A stretch of 45,043 nucleotides of DNA from an uncultured Bacteroidota bacterium (GTDB taxonomy: Bacteria; Bacteroidota; Bacteroidia; Flavobacteriales; Flavobacteriaceae): positions 1 to 45,043 of the forward strand of contig CAIMMM010000071.1 in assembly GCA_903842575.1 (NCBI GenBank). Reading direction: 5' to 3'. The position numbers were made by a program, and so were the translations under genes. Below the pieces are notes generated by a model, which saw only the letters and a list, made by a program, of their open reading frames with translations, had not been told where the DNA came from and searched no databases. This document shows, one piece after another, positions 25,591 to 33,646 of this stretch; position 1 is the first letter of the stretch, and each line of letters opens with the position of its first letter.

Positions 25591-26565
25591 TTGAAAGCCC
25601 AAAATACCACAGAAAAGACCACTTTACACCCTAGAAACCCGCATCGTTTTCGATATGATTTTGAACAATTATTTTTAAGTTGTCCTGAATTGAAAGCTTT
25701 TGTGGCTATGAATGAACACGCAGTAGAAACCATTGATTTTAGTGATCCCGAAGCGGTGAAAAAGCTCAATAAAGCATTGTTAATTTCTAACTACGACATT
25801 CAAAATTGGGATATTCCAAAAAATTATCTTTGTCCGCCAATTCCAGGGCGTGCTGATTATATTCATTACTTAGCCGATTTATTAGCCAATTCCAATAATG
25901 GAATCATCCCAGAAGGAGAAACCGTTGTGGGTTTGGACATTGGTATTGGAGCGAATTGTATTTATCCCATAATTGGAAATTCCGCCTATGATTGGAGCTT
26001 TGTAGGTACCGAAATTGATGAAATTGCCATTCAAAATTGCAAAGAAATAATTGGCAAAAACCCCAAATTAATAGATGCAATTAGTCTGCAATTGCAAACC
26101 AATTCTCGATTTATTTTTAAAAATATCATTTTACCCGAAGACAAATTTGCGTTTTCCATTTGCAATCCTCCCTTTCATGCATCCCAAGAAGAAGCAACCA
26201 AAAGCGCCTTGCGAAAAGTAAATGCTTTGGAGAACACGAAAGATTCAACCCGAAGCGGTGGCGAACGGAGCGAAGCTAAACCGCTTTTAAATTTTGGCGG
26301 GCAAAACACCGAATTATGGTGTGATGGTGGCGAATTGGGATTCATTACCCAAATGATTTATGAAAGTGCCAAATATCCTTTACAATGTTTTTGGTTTACT
26401 ACTTTGGTTTCTAAAAAAGACAATCTGGCAAGCATTTACAAAACACTAAACAAAGTGAGTCCCGTTCAAATTAAAACCATCGAAATGGCGCAAGGACAAA
26501 AGACTAGCCGAATTGTAGCCTGGACATTCTTGAGTGAAAGCCAGCAGAAAAACTGGAAGTTTTAG
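25591..26565 (+). CDS. rlmF: 23S rRNA (adenine-1618-N6)-methyltransferase with a repeat-encoded insert
   Basis: 324 aa. It methylates A1618 of 23S rRNA with SAM. LHPRNPHRFRYDFEQL and FSDPEAVKKLNKALL are the family N-terminus, VVGLDIGIGANCIYP the SAM site, and FSICNPPFHAS the NPPF catalytic motif. The start must be TTG at 25591: an in-frame TAA sits at 25576-25578, and no ATG or GTG occurs before the conserved LHPRN. Residues 220-231 (TRSGGERSEAKP) come from the 36-bp coding repeat, inserted in the basic loop between the NPPF motif and LNFGGQNTELWCDGGE. Confidence 0.93.
   Translation: MKAQNTTEKTTLHPRNPHRFRYDFEQLFLSCPELKAFVAMNEHAVETIDFSDPEAVKKLNKALLISNYDIQNWDIPKNYLCPPIPGRADYIHYLADLLANSNNGIIPEGETVVGLDIGIGANCIYPIIGNSAYDWSFVGTEIDEIAIQNCKEIIGKNPKLIDAISLQLQTNSRFIFKNIILPEDKFAFSICNPPFHASQEEATKSALRKVNALENTKDSTRSGGERSEAKPLLNFGGQNTELWCDGGELGFITQMIYESAKYPLQCFWFTTLVSKKDNLASIYKTLNKVSPVQIKTIEMAQGQKTSRIVAWTFLSESQQKNWKF
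26248..26283 (+). repeat. in-frame coding repeat, copy B (in rlmF)
   Basis: 36 bases beginning ACCCGAAGCGGTGGC and ending GCGAAGCTAAACCG encode TRSGGERSEAKP; about 23 of 36 bases are G or C. The reading frame is identical to copies A and C. Confidence 0.8.
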
Positions 26566-26649
26566 TTTTTAAATACTCTTTTATAAAGTTCAAACTTTGT
26601 AACTTTACGCTGAATAATTTAAAGATTGCTTCGTGCCTCGTAAAATCAC

Positions 26650-28641
26650 ATGAAATTCCAAGTCGTTTCCGAATACAAACCTACCGGTGATCAACCTCAA
26701 GCCATTGAAAAATTAGCTAAAGGAATCTTCGATGGTGATAAATACCAAACTTTATTGGGTGTAACCGGTTCGGGAAAAACGTTTACGGTAGCCAATGTGA
26801 TTGAAGAAGTGCAAAAACCTACCTTAGTTTTGGCTCACAATAAAACTTTGGCAGCGCAATTGTATTCGGAATTCAAGCAATTTTTTCCGAATAATTCTGT
26901 GCAGTATTTTGTTTCTTATTACGATTATTATCAGCCAGAAGCCTACATTCCTGTAACAGGTGTTTTTATCGAGAAAGATTTATCTATTAATGAAGAGCTG
27001 GAAAAACTTCGATTAAGCACTACTTCTGCGCTACTTTCGGGTAGAAGAGATGTTTTGGTTGTGGCTTCGGTTTCATGTTTATATGGGATTGGAAATCCTG
27101 TTGAGTTTGAAAAAAATGTCGTTTCGATTACCAAAAATCAAATTATTTCCCGCACCAAATTATTACATCGCTTAGTACAAAGTTTATATTCCAGAACCGA
27201 ATCCGAATTCACACCGGGAACTTTCAGAATTAAAGGAGACACCGTAGAAATCTTCCCAAGTTATGCCGACGAACCTTTTAGAGTGCACTTTTTTGGAGAT
27301 GAAATTGAAGAAATAGAAGCGTTTGACCCGAAGACTTCTATGGTTTTAGAAAAATATGAACAACTCAAAATTTATCCAGCGAATATGTTTGTTACTTCTC
27401 CCGATATTTTGCAAAATGCAATTTGGGAAATCCAACAGGATATGGTAAAACAAGTAGCTTATTTTAAAGAAATTGGAAAACATTTGGAAGCCAAACGTTT
27501 GGAAGAACGTACTAATTTCGATTTGGAAATGATACGCGAACTAGGCTACTGCTCTGGTATTGAAAATTATTCCCGCTATTTGGATGGTCGAGAACCTGGA
27601 ACAAGACCATTTTGTTTGTTGGATTATTTCCCTGATGATTTTTTAATGGTAGTGGACGAAAGTCACGTGACGATTTCGCAAGTGCATGCCATGTATGGCG
27701 GAGATAGAAGCCGAAAAGAGAATTTGGTGGAATATGGTTTCCGATTGCCCGCTGCGATGGATAATCGTCCGTTGAAATTTGAAGAATTTGAAGGGATGCA
27801 AAACCAAGTGATTTATGTTTCGGCAACACCTGCTGATTATGAATTACAAAAATCGGATGGTGCATATGTTGAACAAGTAATTCGCCCAACAGGATTATTA
27901 GACCCTGTAATTGAAGTGCGTCCAAGTTTGAACCAAATTGACGATTTGATAGAAGAAATTCAACTTCGATGCGAAGCCGACGAACGCGTTTTGGTGACTA
28001 CTTTAACCAAAAGAATGGCGGAAGAATTGACAAAATATTTAACCAAAGTTTCTATTCGCTGTCGGTATATTCATAGTGATGTGGACACTTTGGAACGGGT
28101 GGAAATCATGCAGGATTTGCGAAAAGGTTTGTTTGATGTTTTGATTGGTGTAAACTTATTACGAGAAGGACTCGATTTACCCGAAGTCTCGTTGGTAGCT
28201 ATTTTGGATGCTGATAAAGAAGGTTTTCTTAGAAGTCATCGTTCGTTAACCCAAACCGTGGGTCGTGCTGCCAGAAACGTGAATGGAAAAGCGATTATGT
28301 ATGCCGATAAAATCACCAACAGCATGCAAAAAACGATGGATGAAACCAATTATCGCCGGGAAAAGCAAATTGCTTATAATACCCAACATGGATTGTCACC
28401 AAAAGCATTGAACAAAAGTTTGGGTAATGCCTTAAACAAGAATTCTGTTTCCTCACAATACTACGAAAACCAAACATTGAAAGCTGCCGAACCTGAGAGT
28501 TTGTACTTAACCAAACCCGAAATTGAAAAGAAAATCCGAGACACCAGAAAAGCCATGGAGAAAGCAGCCAAAGACTTGGACTTTTTGCAAGCGGCAAAGT
28601 TTCGTGATGAGATAAAAATGCTGCAGAAAAAATTGACTTAA
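26650..28641 (+). CDS. uvrB: excinuclease ABC subunit B
   Basis: 663 aa, full length. It is the damage-verifying helicase-like subunit of nucleotide excision repair. Walker A is GVTGSGKTFTVAN. The beta-hairpin region SYYDYYQPEAYIP, the DEAD-like VVDESH and the helicase motif TQTVGRAARNVNG are all present. The C-terminal UVR motif (KAAKDLDFLQAAKFRDEIKM) interacts with UvrC. An 84-base gap separates it from rlmF; TAACTTTA at 26600-26607 is a possible weak promoter box. uvrA is not in this window. Confidence 0.97.
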   Translation: MKFQVVSEYKPTGDQPQAIEKLAKGIFDGDKYQTLLGVTGSGKTFTVANVIEEVQKPTLVLAHNKTLAAQLYSEFKQFFPNNSVQYFVSYYDYYQPEAYIPVTGVFIEKDLSINEELEKLRLSTTSALLSGRRDVLVVASVSCLYGIGNPVEFEKNVVSITKNQIISRTKLLHRLVQSLYSRTESEFTPGTFRIKGDTVEIFPSYADEPFRVHFFGDEIEEIEAFDPKTSMVLEKYEQLKIYPANMFVTSPDILQNAIWEIQQDMVKQVAYFKEIGKHLEAKRLEERTNFDLEMIRELGYCSGIENYSRYLDGREPGTRPFCLLDYFPDDFLMVVDESHVTISQVHAMYGGDRSRKENLVEYGFRLPAAMDNRPLKFEEFEGMQNQVIYVSATPADYELQKSDGAYVEQVIRPTGLLDPVIEVRPSLNQIDDLIEEIQLRCEADERVLVTTLTKRMAEELTKYLTKVSIRCRYIHSDVDTLERVEIMQDLRKGLFDVLIGVNLLREGLDLPEVSLVAILDADKEGFLRSHRSLTQTVGRAARNVNGKAIMYADKITNSMQKTMDETNYRREKQIAYNTQHGLSPKALNKSLGNALNKNSVSSQYYENQTLKAAEPESLYLTKPEIEKKIRDTRKAMEKAAKDLDFLQAAKFRDEIKMLQKKLT

Positions 28642-28786
28642 TCCTTTTTTTATAAAGAGGTGAAATAGTCTATAATTTTTTATGATTTATTGAGATAAAA
28701 TGATTACAATCCATAAATAATTTTAAATCATGAGTCGAAAATTTTAGTTTAAAGGTATTTTGTTTAACCTTCTAAAAAAGTAAAAG

Positions 28787-28794
28787 TAAATTTG
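28787..28794 (+). promoter_or_regulatory. -7 promoter box of the sensor kinase operon
   Basis: TAAATTTG (TAnnTTTG) lies 52 bases before the ATG; a TTTG at 28759-28762 could be the -33 part, although the spacing of 24 is long. Confidence 0.45.
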
Positions 28795-28845
28795 TATTCA
28801 AAACAAAAATTTTAGCTTCAAGTCTAAAAAATATCTAGTATTAAA

Positions 28846-31212
28846 ATGGATTTGAAAAAACTATTAAAAAATTTTCTCGATTGGTCATTTTCAAACCCAA
28901 ATAAATCGGGCGTTTTTATTTTCACAATAATATTTACTGCAGTTGTTATAATAGCATCACTTAGATATGATATTATTGACCAAAAACACAAAGACGAAAT
29001 GAGTATTCTCTTAGAGAATATTCACGAAAATCTTGAAGAAAATATTAAAAATGCAAAAATCACATGTAGCACTCTTGCACTTACTATTAATGATGACGGA
29101 ATTCCCAAAAACTTCAACAAAATAGCCAAGGAGCAAATTGAATTATACCCATTCATAAGTTCAATAAATATAGCTCTAGATGGAAATATTAAGTATGTCT
29201 ATCCACTAAAAAATAATGAAGCCGAATTAAAGGCAACTACTACTTTTGAATCCTCACATGTAATGCATGATTTATTCAATAGTATTGAAAATAAAAAAGG
29301 TTTTATTAGCCATCCAATACAATTAACAAATGGTGAAATAATAGTAATAAATACACTTCCTATTTACAAGAACAATAGCTTTTGGGGTTTTACATCAGCA
29401 AATATTAATTTAAAAAAAATATTAAATAATTCCAGTAAAAATTTGGTTGACTTTTCTAAATATGAGTTACGCCTTTCAATACTAAATACAACAACTAAAA
29501 AAGAAAAATTTTATTTTTCACCCCAAATAAACCCTGCTGAAGACTATTATGTTAGGAAAACACTTCCTAATATTACTTGGACTTTTTTTTTGATTGACAA
29601 GAACCCACACAATATACAAGAGCTACTGCAATGGTTACTCGGAAGTGGTTTTGGTTTAATTTTTGCGATAATTATTGGTTTTTTTACAACCAAATTATTG
29701 AGACAACCCGAAAAATTAAGAACCTTACTAGAAGAACAAAGAGAAAAAATCTTAACTAATGAATTAATGTTTCAGACTGTTTATGATCAAGCTACAATAG
29801 GTTTTGCCTTTGTAGATGCTCTTTCAGGTAAATTTATTAAAACCAATAATAAATACTGCGCCATTTTAGGTTACACCCATGAAGAGATTAAAGATAAAAG
29901 CTTTGTGTTTTTCACCCATCCTGATGACATAGCGGATAATCTTTCTAATTTAAAAAAACTTGAAGAAGGCATTATCAGAGAATATACAACAGATAAACGA
30001 TACATTAATAAATCTGGGGAGATTATTTGGATAAACTTAACGGTATCTCCAATGTGGGAAAGTAATAAAACACCAACCACGAATATTGCTTTCATAAAAG
30101 ATATCACAGCATTCAAAGAAAGCCAATTGATAATTGAAAAAAATGAAGCTAAATTAAAGTCTCTTATAGACACCGTTGACGGTATTGTTTGGGAATGTTA
30201 TCTTAAAAATCAGACTACTACTTTCATAAGTAAAAAAGTTGAAAAGATATTAGGATACACAGTAGAAGATTATATGGGGAGTCCTACTTTTTGGGAAGAT
30301 CATATTTATCCGGAAGATCGTGATTTAGCATTAAGTTTATCTTCCATCGTAAACATGAGATACAAGGATCATGATTATGAATATAGGATGGTTAGCAAAG
30401 ATGGCAAAATCGTATGGATCAGAGATATTGTAAATTTTATTTTTGAAAAAGGAACCCCTGTAACTGCAAGAGGTATAATGATTGACATTACAACTATTAA
30501 AGAAGCAGAAATAGATTTCAAAAAGTCTTACGATTTAGTTCTCGAACAAAATAAAAGATTACTGAATTTTTCCCATATTATTTCGCATAATTTAAGGTCT
30601 CATACTAGCAATATAGAGTCGCTATTATCATTAATTGAAACCTCAGAAACAGAAGAAGAACGAAATAAAATGTTAAAGTTGTTAAGCTCAGTTTCAAATT
30701 CACTTGACGAAACAATGACCCATCTCAACGAAGTAGTGAATATAAATACTAATATTAACCTAGTTATACAACCATTAGACTTTAGTAAATATATCATTAA
30801 AGCACAAGAAACTCTTAATGAACAAATAAAATTCAATCAAGTTACTTTTATCGTAGACATCCCAGATGACCCATTAATAGATTATAATAAAGCATATCTT
30901 GAAAGTATTCTTTATAATTTAATTTCAAATGCTATTCGTTACAAACATCCGCAACAAAAACCAATTATTACAATAAAATTATATAAAGAAAATAATATAA
31001 ATGTCTTTGAAGTTTCAGATAATGGGATTGGGATTGATCTAAAGAAGAATAGCGATAAACTTTTTGGCATGTACAAGACATTCAGCAATAATCCAGATGC
31101 AAGGGGAATTGGATTATTTATCACAAAAAGTCAAATAGAATCTATGGGTGGTCAAATAACTGTGGAAAGTGAAATAAACATAGGAACTAAATTTAAAATC
31201 TATACCAAATGA
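28846..31212 (+). CDS. membrane sensor histidine kinase with CHASE-like and two PAS domains
   Basis: 788 aa. Membrane helix 1 is at about 22-42 and helix 2 at about 258-282. Between them lies a ~210-residue extracytoplasmic domain containing PFISSINIALDGNIKYVYPL, a CHASE-like pattern. Two PAS domains follow (about 300-425 and 435-565), both with PAC tails (YINKSGEIIWINLTVSPMWE; MVSKDGKIVWIRDIV). The dimerisation helix SHIISHNLRSHTSNIESL puts the phospho-acceptor at His581. The ATPase domain has SNAIRYKHP (N box), VSDNGIGIDL (G1) and ARGIGLFI (G2). The stop overlaps the start of the response regulator by 4 bases (ATGA), so they are translationally coupled partners. The signal is unknown. Confidence 0.92.
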   Translation: MDLKKLLKNFLDWSFSNPNKSGVFIFTIIFTAVVIIASLRYDIIDQKHKDEMSILLENIHENLEENIKNAKITCSTLALTINDDGIPKNFNKIAKEQIELYPFISSINIALDGNIKYVYPLKNNEAELKATTTFESSHVMHDLFNSIENKKGFISHPIQLTNGEIIVINTLPIYKNNSFWGFTSANINLKKILNNSSKNLVDFSKYELRLSILNTTTKKEKFYFSPQINPAEDYYVRKTLPNITWTFFLIDKNPHNIQELLQWLLGSGFGLIFAIIIGFFTTKLLRQPEKLRTLLEEQREKILTNELMFQTVYDQATIGFAFVDALSGKFIKTNNKYCAILGYTHEEIKDKSFVFFTHPDDIADNLSNLKKLEEGIIREYTTDKRYINKSGEIIWINLTVSPMWESNKTPTTNIAFIKDITAFKESQLIIEKNEAKLKSLIDTVDGIVWECYLKNQTTTFISKKVEKILGYTVEDYMGSPTFWEDHIYPEDRDLALSLSSIVNMRYKDHDYEYRMVSKDGKIVWIRDIVNFIFEKGTPVTARGIMIDITTIKEAEIDFKKSYDLVLEQNKRLLNFSHIISHNLRSHTSNIESLLSLIETSETEEERNKMLKLLSSVSNSLDETMTHLNEVVNINTNINLVIQPLDFSKYIIKAQETLNEQIKFNQVTFIVDIPDDPLIDYNKAYLESILYNLISNAIRYKHPQQKPIITIKLYKENNINVFEVSDNGIGIDLKKNSDKLFGMYKTFSNNPDARGIGLFITKSQIESMGGQITVESEINIGTKFKIYTK

Positions 31213-31610
31213 AAAAAAAGATAATATGGGTTGTTGATGATGATGCCATTTACCAAACAATTATTAATAGATTAATTATAAAATCGGATGCTTTTTCAGC
31301 ACACTCTTCATTTATAAATGGAAAAGAGGCAATGAATATGCTAAAAACCATGTTGGAAGATATTGAATCTCTTCCAGATATTATTTTATTGGACATTAAT
31401 ATGCCTGTTATGGATGGATGGGAATTTATGGAAGAAATAAAAATGATAAAATCTAAAATTAGTAAGCATATTATAATCTATATAGTGAGTTCTTCCATTG
31501 CGCTTGAAGATAAAAACAAGTCCAAAAATTTTACAGACATAGTAGGTTATATATCCAAACCTGTTTCTGTAGCTGACTTAGTATCGATTATTCAAAGTAA
31601 TAATGACTAA
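31209..31610 (+). CDS. single-domain CheY-like response regulator
   Basis: 133 aa, receiver domain only. The acid pocket is VVDDDAIY (Asp10-12), the phosphorylation site is Asp62 in IILLDINMPVMDGW, the switch Ser is in YIVSSS, and the Lys is in ISKPVS. No output domain exists, so it must act by protein contact or as a phospho-relay. Overlap with the kinase gene makes the pair obvious. Receiver-only proteins of this type are common behind PAS kinases in Flavobacteriia. Confidence 0.93.
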   Translation: MKKKIIWVVDDDAIYQTIINRLIIKSDAFSAHSSFINGKEAMNMLKTMLEDIESLPDIILLDINMPVMDGWEFMEEIKMIKSKISKHIIIYIVSSSIALEDKNKSKNFTDIVGYISKPVSVADLVSIIQSNND

Positions 31611-31611
31611 A

Positions 31612-31827
31612 ACTGCTGAAGATTCGATGTGGCAGGAATAGGTAACAATAACAACTTTAGGTAATGTAGATCAATTTCCTAGAACAACTAAAGGAAGATT
31701 ATTGTGGGAGTTTTAATGATAGCTGGAGTAGCCTTTTTTGAAACATTTACAGTTTATACTCCAACTTGGTTTGTAGAAGACAAAGAAAAAGTAGTTCATC
31801 CTACTTACTATTTAAAGCCTATAAAGC
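31612..31827 (+). pseudogene. remnant of a two-helix potassium channel gene (pore and inner helix)
   Basis: Reading from 31612, the frame gives TAEDSMWQE, a stop (31639-31641), then VTITTLGNVDQFPRTTKGRL and LWEF. After a one-base shift near 31713 it continues MIAGVAFFETFTVYTPTWFV and EDKEK. Bacterial K+ channels read WWAIVTITTVGYGD-x-YP-x-T-x(2)-GR, then an inner helix MIAGV-x-LFGTFTGY and a WFVE end. The match is gap-free over the filter, with GYGD replaced by GNVD. A stop, a frameshift and the missing first helix all show a dead gene. The part after WFVEDKEK is not recognisable. It sits just after the response regulator on the same strand. Confidence 0.6.
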
Positions 31828-32232
31828 TTAATTCAACTGTTCCTGAAATACTTCCAACAAAAACTCGGGAGAAATCATCTTAGTAGGAGAAATTTCCATC
31901 GCTTTTAGTACACGCTTAATAGCATGTGGGTTCAATCCCATATTGATACCGATAACATGAATGGCATTCGCTTCTTTTTCATGCAACACGCCATCACAAT
32001 ACATCAACAAAGCCAGACGATAAAATTGTTGGATACGTTCAAATTTGGATTTGATAACAACGGGATAATTTTCCTGATGAAACAATTCTTTAAAATCTTC
32101 CTTTTTTATTTGAAGTTCGTCCGAAATCATCGTAAGAAAAGCAAATTCCCTTTCGTGCAATTTACCATCAATAACCGAAAAGGAAATCATTTCTGATAAC
32201 AATGCTAATTTTTCTTCGTACTTATTCATCAA
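31828..32232 (-). CDS. TerB-like helical protein
   Basis: 134 aa, all helical. It resembles the TerB (tellurite-resistance B) fold: FSVIDGKLHEREFAFLTMIS and LLMYCDGVLHEKEANAIHVI are two repeats of the D-G-x-(L/V)-H-x-x-E acidic motif that binds metal in TerB proteins. The role outside tellurite operons is unknown and no other ter genes are near. Short proteins of this kind in Flavobacteriia are sometimes labelled as UvrB-related in databases; I see no UvrB similarity. It is divergent from the esterase with only 31 bases between them. Confidence 0.75.
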   Translation of the reverse strand: MMNKYEEKLALLSEMISFSVIDGKLHEREFAFLTMISDELQIKKEDFKELFHQENYPVVIKSKFERIQQFYRLALLMYCDGVLHEKEANAIHVIGINMGLNPHAIKRVLKAMEISPTKMISPEFLLEVFQEQLN

Positions 32233-32263
32233 ATGTTTATTTTTAGCTAAAATATAAATTTTT

Positions 32264-33118
32264 ATGAAACGAGTGACGTTTATTCAATTGAAATATATTT
32301 TCTCTACTGTATTGCTATTTCACTTGCTATGTGGCAATGCACAAGAAAGCAGTAAACAAGAAGAACCTCCCAAAAAAAGTACAGCAAGTAACCAAGTTTC
32401 CACCTTTACTATTGAAGCGCCACAACTAAAAACCACTAAAAAAATTTGGGTGTATTTGCCAAAAAACTACACTTCTTCCTCCAAAAAATTTCCTGTGATT
32501 TATATGCATGATGCTCAAAATATCTTTGATGCCACGACTTCCTATGTAGGTGAATGGAATGTAGATGAAACGTTGGACAGTATTCAAGCACAGGTTATCG
32601 TTATAGGCATTGAACATGGAAATGAAAAACGGATGGAAGAATTAACACCCTTTAAAAACGAGAAATACGGTGGTGGAAATGCTGACAATTATTTGGATTT
32701 TATCGTCACGACTTTAAAACCTTATGTTGATAAAACCTATCGAACCAAAACCAACGCAAGAAACACTGCCATTTTTGGAAGTTCTCTCGGTGGATTGATT
32801 TCCTTTTATGCCGCTTTGAAATACCCAACAATTTTTGGAAAAGTGGGTTGCTTCTCCCCTTCCTTTTGGTTTAACCGAAAAGAAATCACAACCCTAATGG
32901 AGCAAACTCCTACTTTTAATACCAAAGTGTATTTCCTTTGTGGCGATAGTGAAGGCGATGATGATGTGATTAAAGACATGAATTCCATGGAGCATTTAGT
33001 GAATACTAAACGCTGCGAGTGTAAAAAATTGAACAAAAAAGTAATCGTAAAAGGCGGAGAACACAACGAAAAATTATGGCGAGAAAGTTTCAAAAAGGCG
33101 TACCTTTGGCTTTTCTAA
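32264..33118 (+). CDS. secreted esterase, esterase-D-like alpha/beta hydrolase
   Basis: 284 aa. An N-terminal signal (IFSTVLLFHLLCGNAQ) leads to a charged linker and then an alpha/beta hydrolase of the putative esterase (Fes/esterase D) group: WVYLPKNYTSS, FPVIYMHDAQNIFD, VIVIGIEHG. The nucleophile elbow is FGSSLGGLISFY; the catalytic His is expected in VKGGEHNEKLWRESFKKAY, and the acid in LCGDSEGDDD. Homologs include iron-siderophore esterases and carbohydrate esterases; the substrate here is open. The DUF1456 gene follows after 11 bases, probably in the same transcript. Confidence 0.88.
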   Translation: MKRVTFIQLKYIFSTVLLFHLLCGNAQESSKQEEPPKKSTASNQVSTFTIEAPQLKTTKKIWVYLPKNYTSSSKKFPVIYMHDAQNIFDATTSYVGEWNVDETLDSIQAQVIVIGIEHGNEKRMEELTPFKNEKYGGGNADNYLDFIVTTLKPYVDKTYRTKTNARNTAIFGSSLGGLISFYAALKYPTIFGKVGCFSPSFWFNRKEITTLMEQTPTFNTKVYFLCGDSEGDDDVIKDMNSMEHLVNTKRCECKKLNKKVIVKGGEHNEKLWRESFKKAYLWLF

Positions 33119-33129
33119 ATAATGACATT

Positions 33130-33591
33130 ATGAACAACAACGATATTTTTAAAAAACTCCGCGTAGCGCTTCAATTGCGTGATGATCAAATAGTGGAAAT
33201 CCTGGAATTGGTAGATTTCCGAATGTCAAAAGGCGAAATTGGCAATTTTTTTCGCAAAGAAGACCATGAAAATTTTATGGAATGTGGCGACCAAGTGTTG
33301 CGCAATTTCCTAAACGGATTGGTGATTTACTTGCGTGGCACTTTAGAAAACCCGAAAAACGCGATGGATGTTATCAAACAAAACCAAGAAGTGGTTAGAA
33401 AGAATACGGCCGATAAACCCAAAGTAGCTTTCAAACCCAACACCGAATTCAATCCAACCCGTGCCAAAGGCGAACGAAGCGGAGCTAAACCTGCCACTTC
33501 ATCTAATAAACCACGAGATAAAAAACCAATGAAAAAGATTGAAATTGTTGAGAAAGTACAATACAAAAACGGAAAAAATAAAAAAGGATAA
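33130..33591 (+). CDS. DUF1456 (YehS-like) protein with a repeat-encoded insert
   Basis: 153 aa. Two copies of the DUF1456 helical motif are visible: NNDIFKKLRVALQLRDDQIV with LVDFRMSKGEIGNFFRKEDH, and the second part MECGDQVLRNFLNGLVIYLR. Function is unknown; E. coli YehS is the reference member. The C-terminal third is a low-complexity, Lys/Asn/Pro-rich linker. Residues 110-121 (TRAKGERSGAKP) come from the 36-bp coding repeat, also seen in pyrD and rlmF. I use the ATG at 33130, because earlier codons overlap the esterase and do not match the family. Confidence 0.88.
   Translation: MNNNDIFKKLRVALQLRDDQIVEILELVDFRMSKGEIGNFFRKEDHENFMECGDQVLRNFLNGLVIYLRGTLENPKNAMDVIKQNQEVVRKNTADKPKVAFKPNTEFNPTRAKGERSGAKPATSSNKPRDKKPMKKIEIVEKVQYKNGKNKKG
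33457..33492 (+). repeat. in-frame coding repeat, copy C (in the DUF1456 gene)
   Basis: 36 bases beginning ACCCGTGCCAAAGGC and ending GCGGAGCTAAACCT encode TRAKGERSGAKP; about 21 of 36 bases are G or C. It is in the same frame as copies A and B. Confidence 0.8.
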
Positions 33592-33616
33592 TTTTTCCAC
33601 TTACCAACTAATTAAT

Positions 33617-33624
33617 TATATTTG
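33617..33624 (+). promoter_or_regulatory. -7 promoter box of the lipoprotein gene
   Basis: TATATTTG (perfect TAnnTTTG) lies 23 bases before the ATG at 33647. This rules out the longer frame that overlaps the DUF1456 gene. Confidence 0.6.
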
Positions 33625-33646
33625 TTTTTATTTTAATCAATTTACC

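Noticed and set aside
27512..27925. 137-codon open frame antisense to uvrB
   Set aside because: A shadow of the conserved uvrB sequence with no support of its own.
33539..33646. Longer start of the lipoprotein overlapping the DUF1456 gene
   Set aside because: The extra codons precede the TATATTTG box and would bury the lipoprotein signal.
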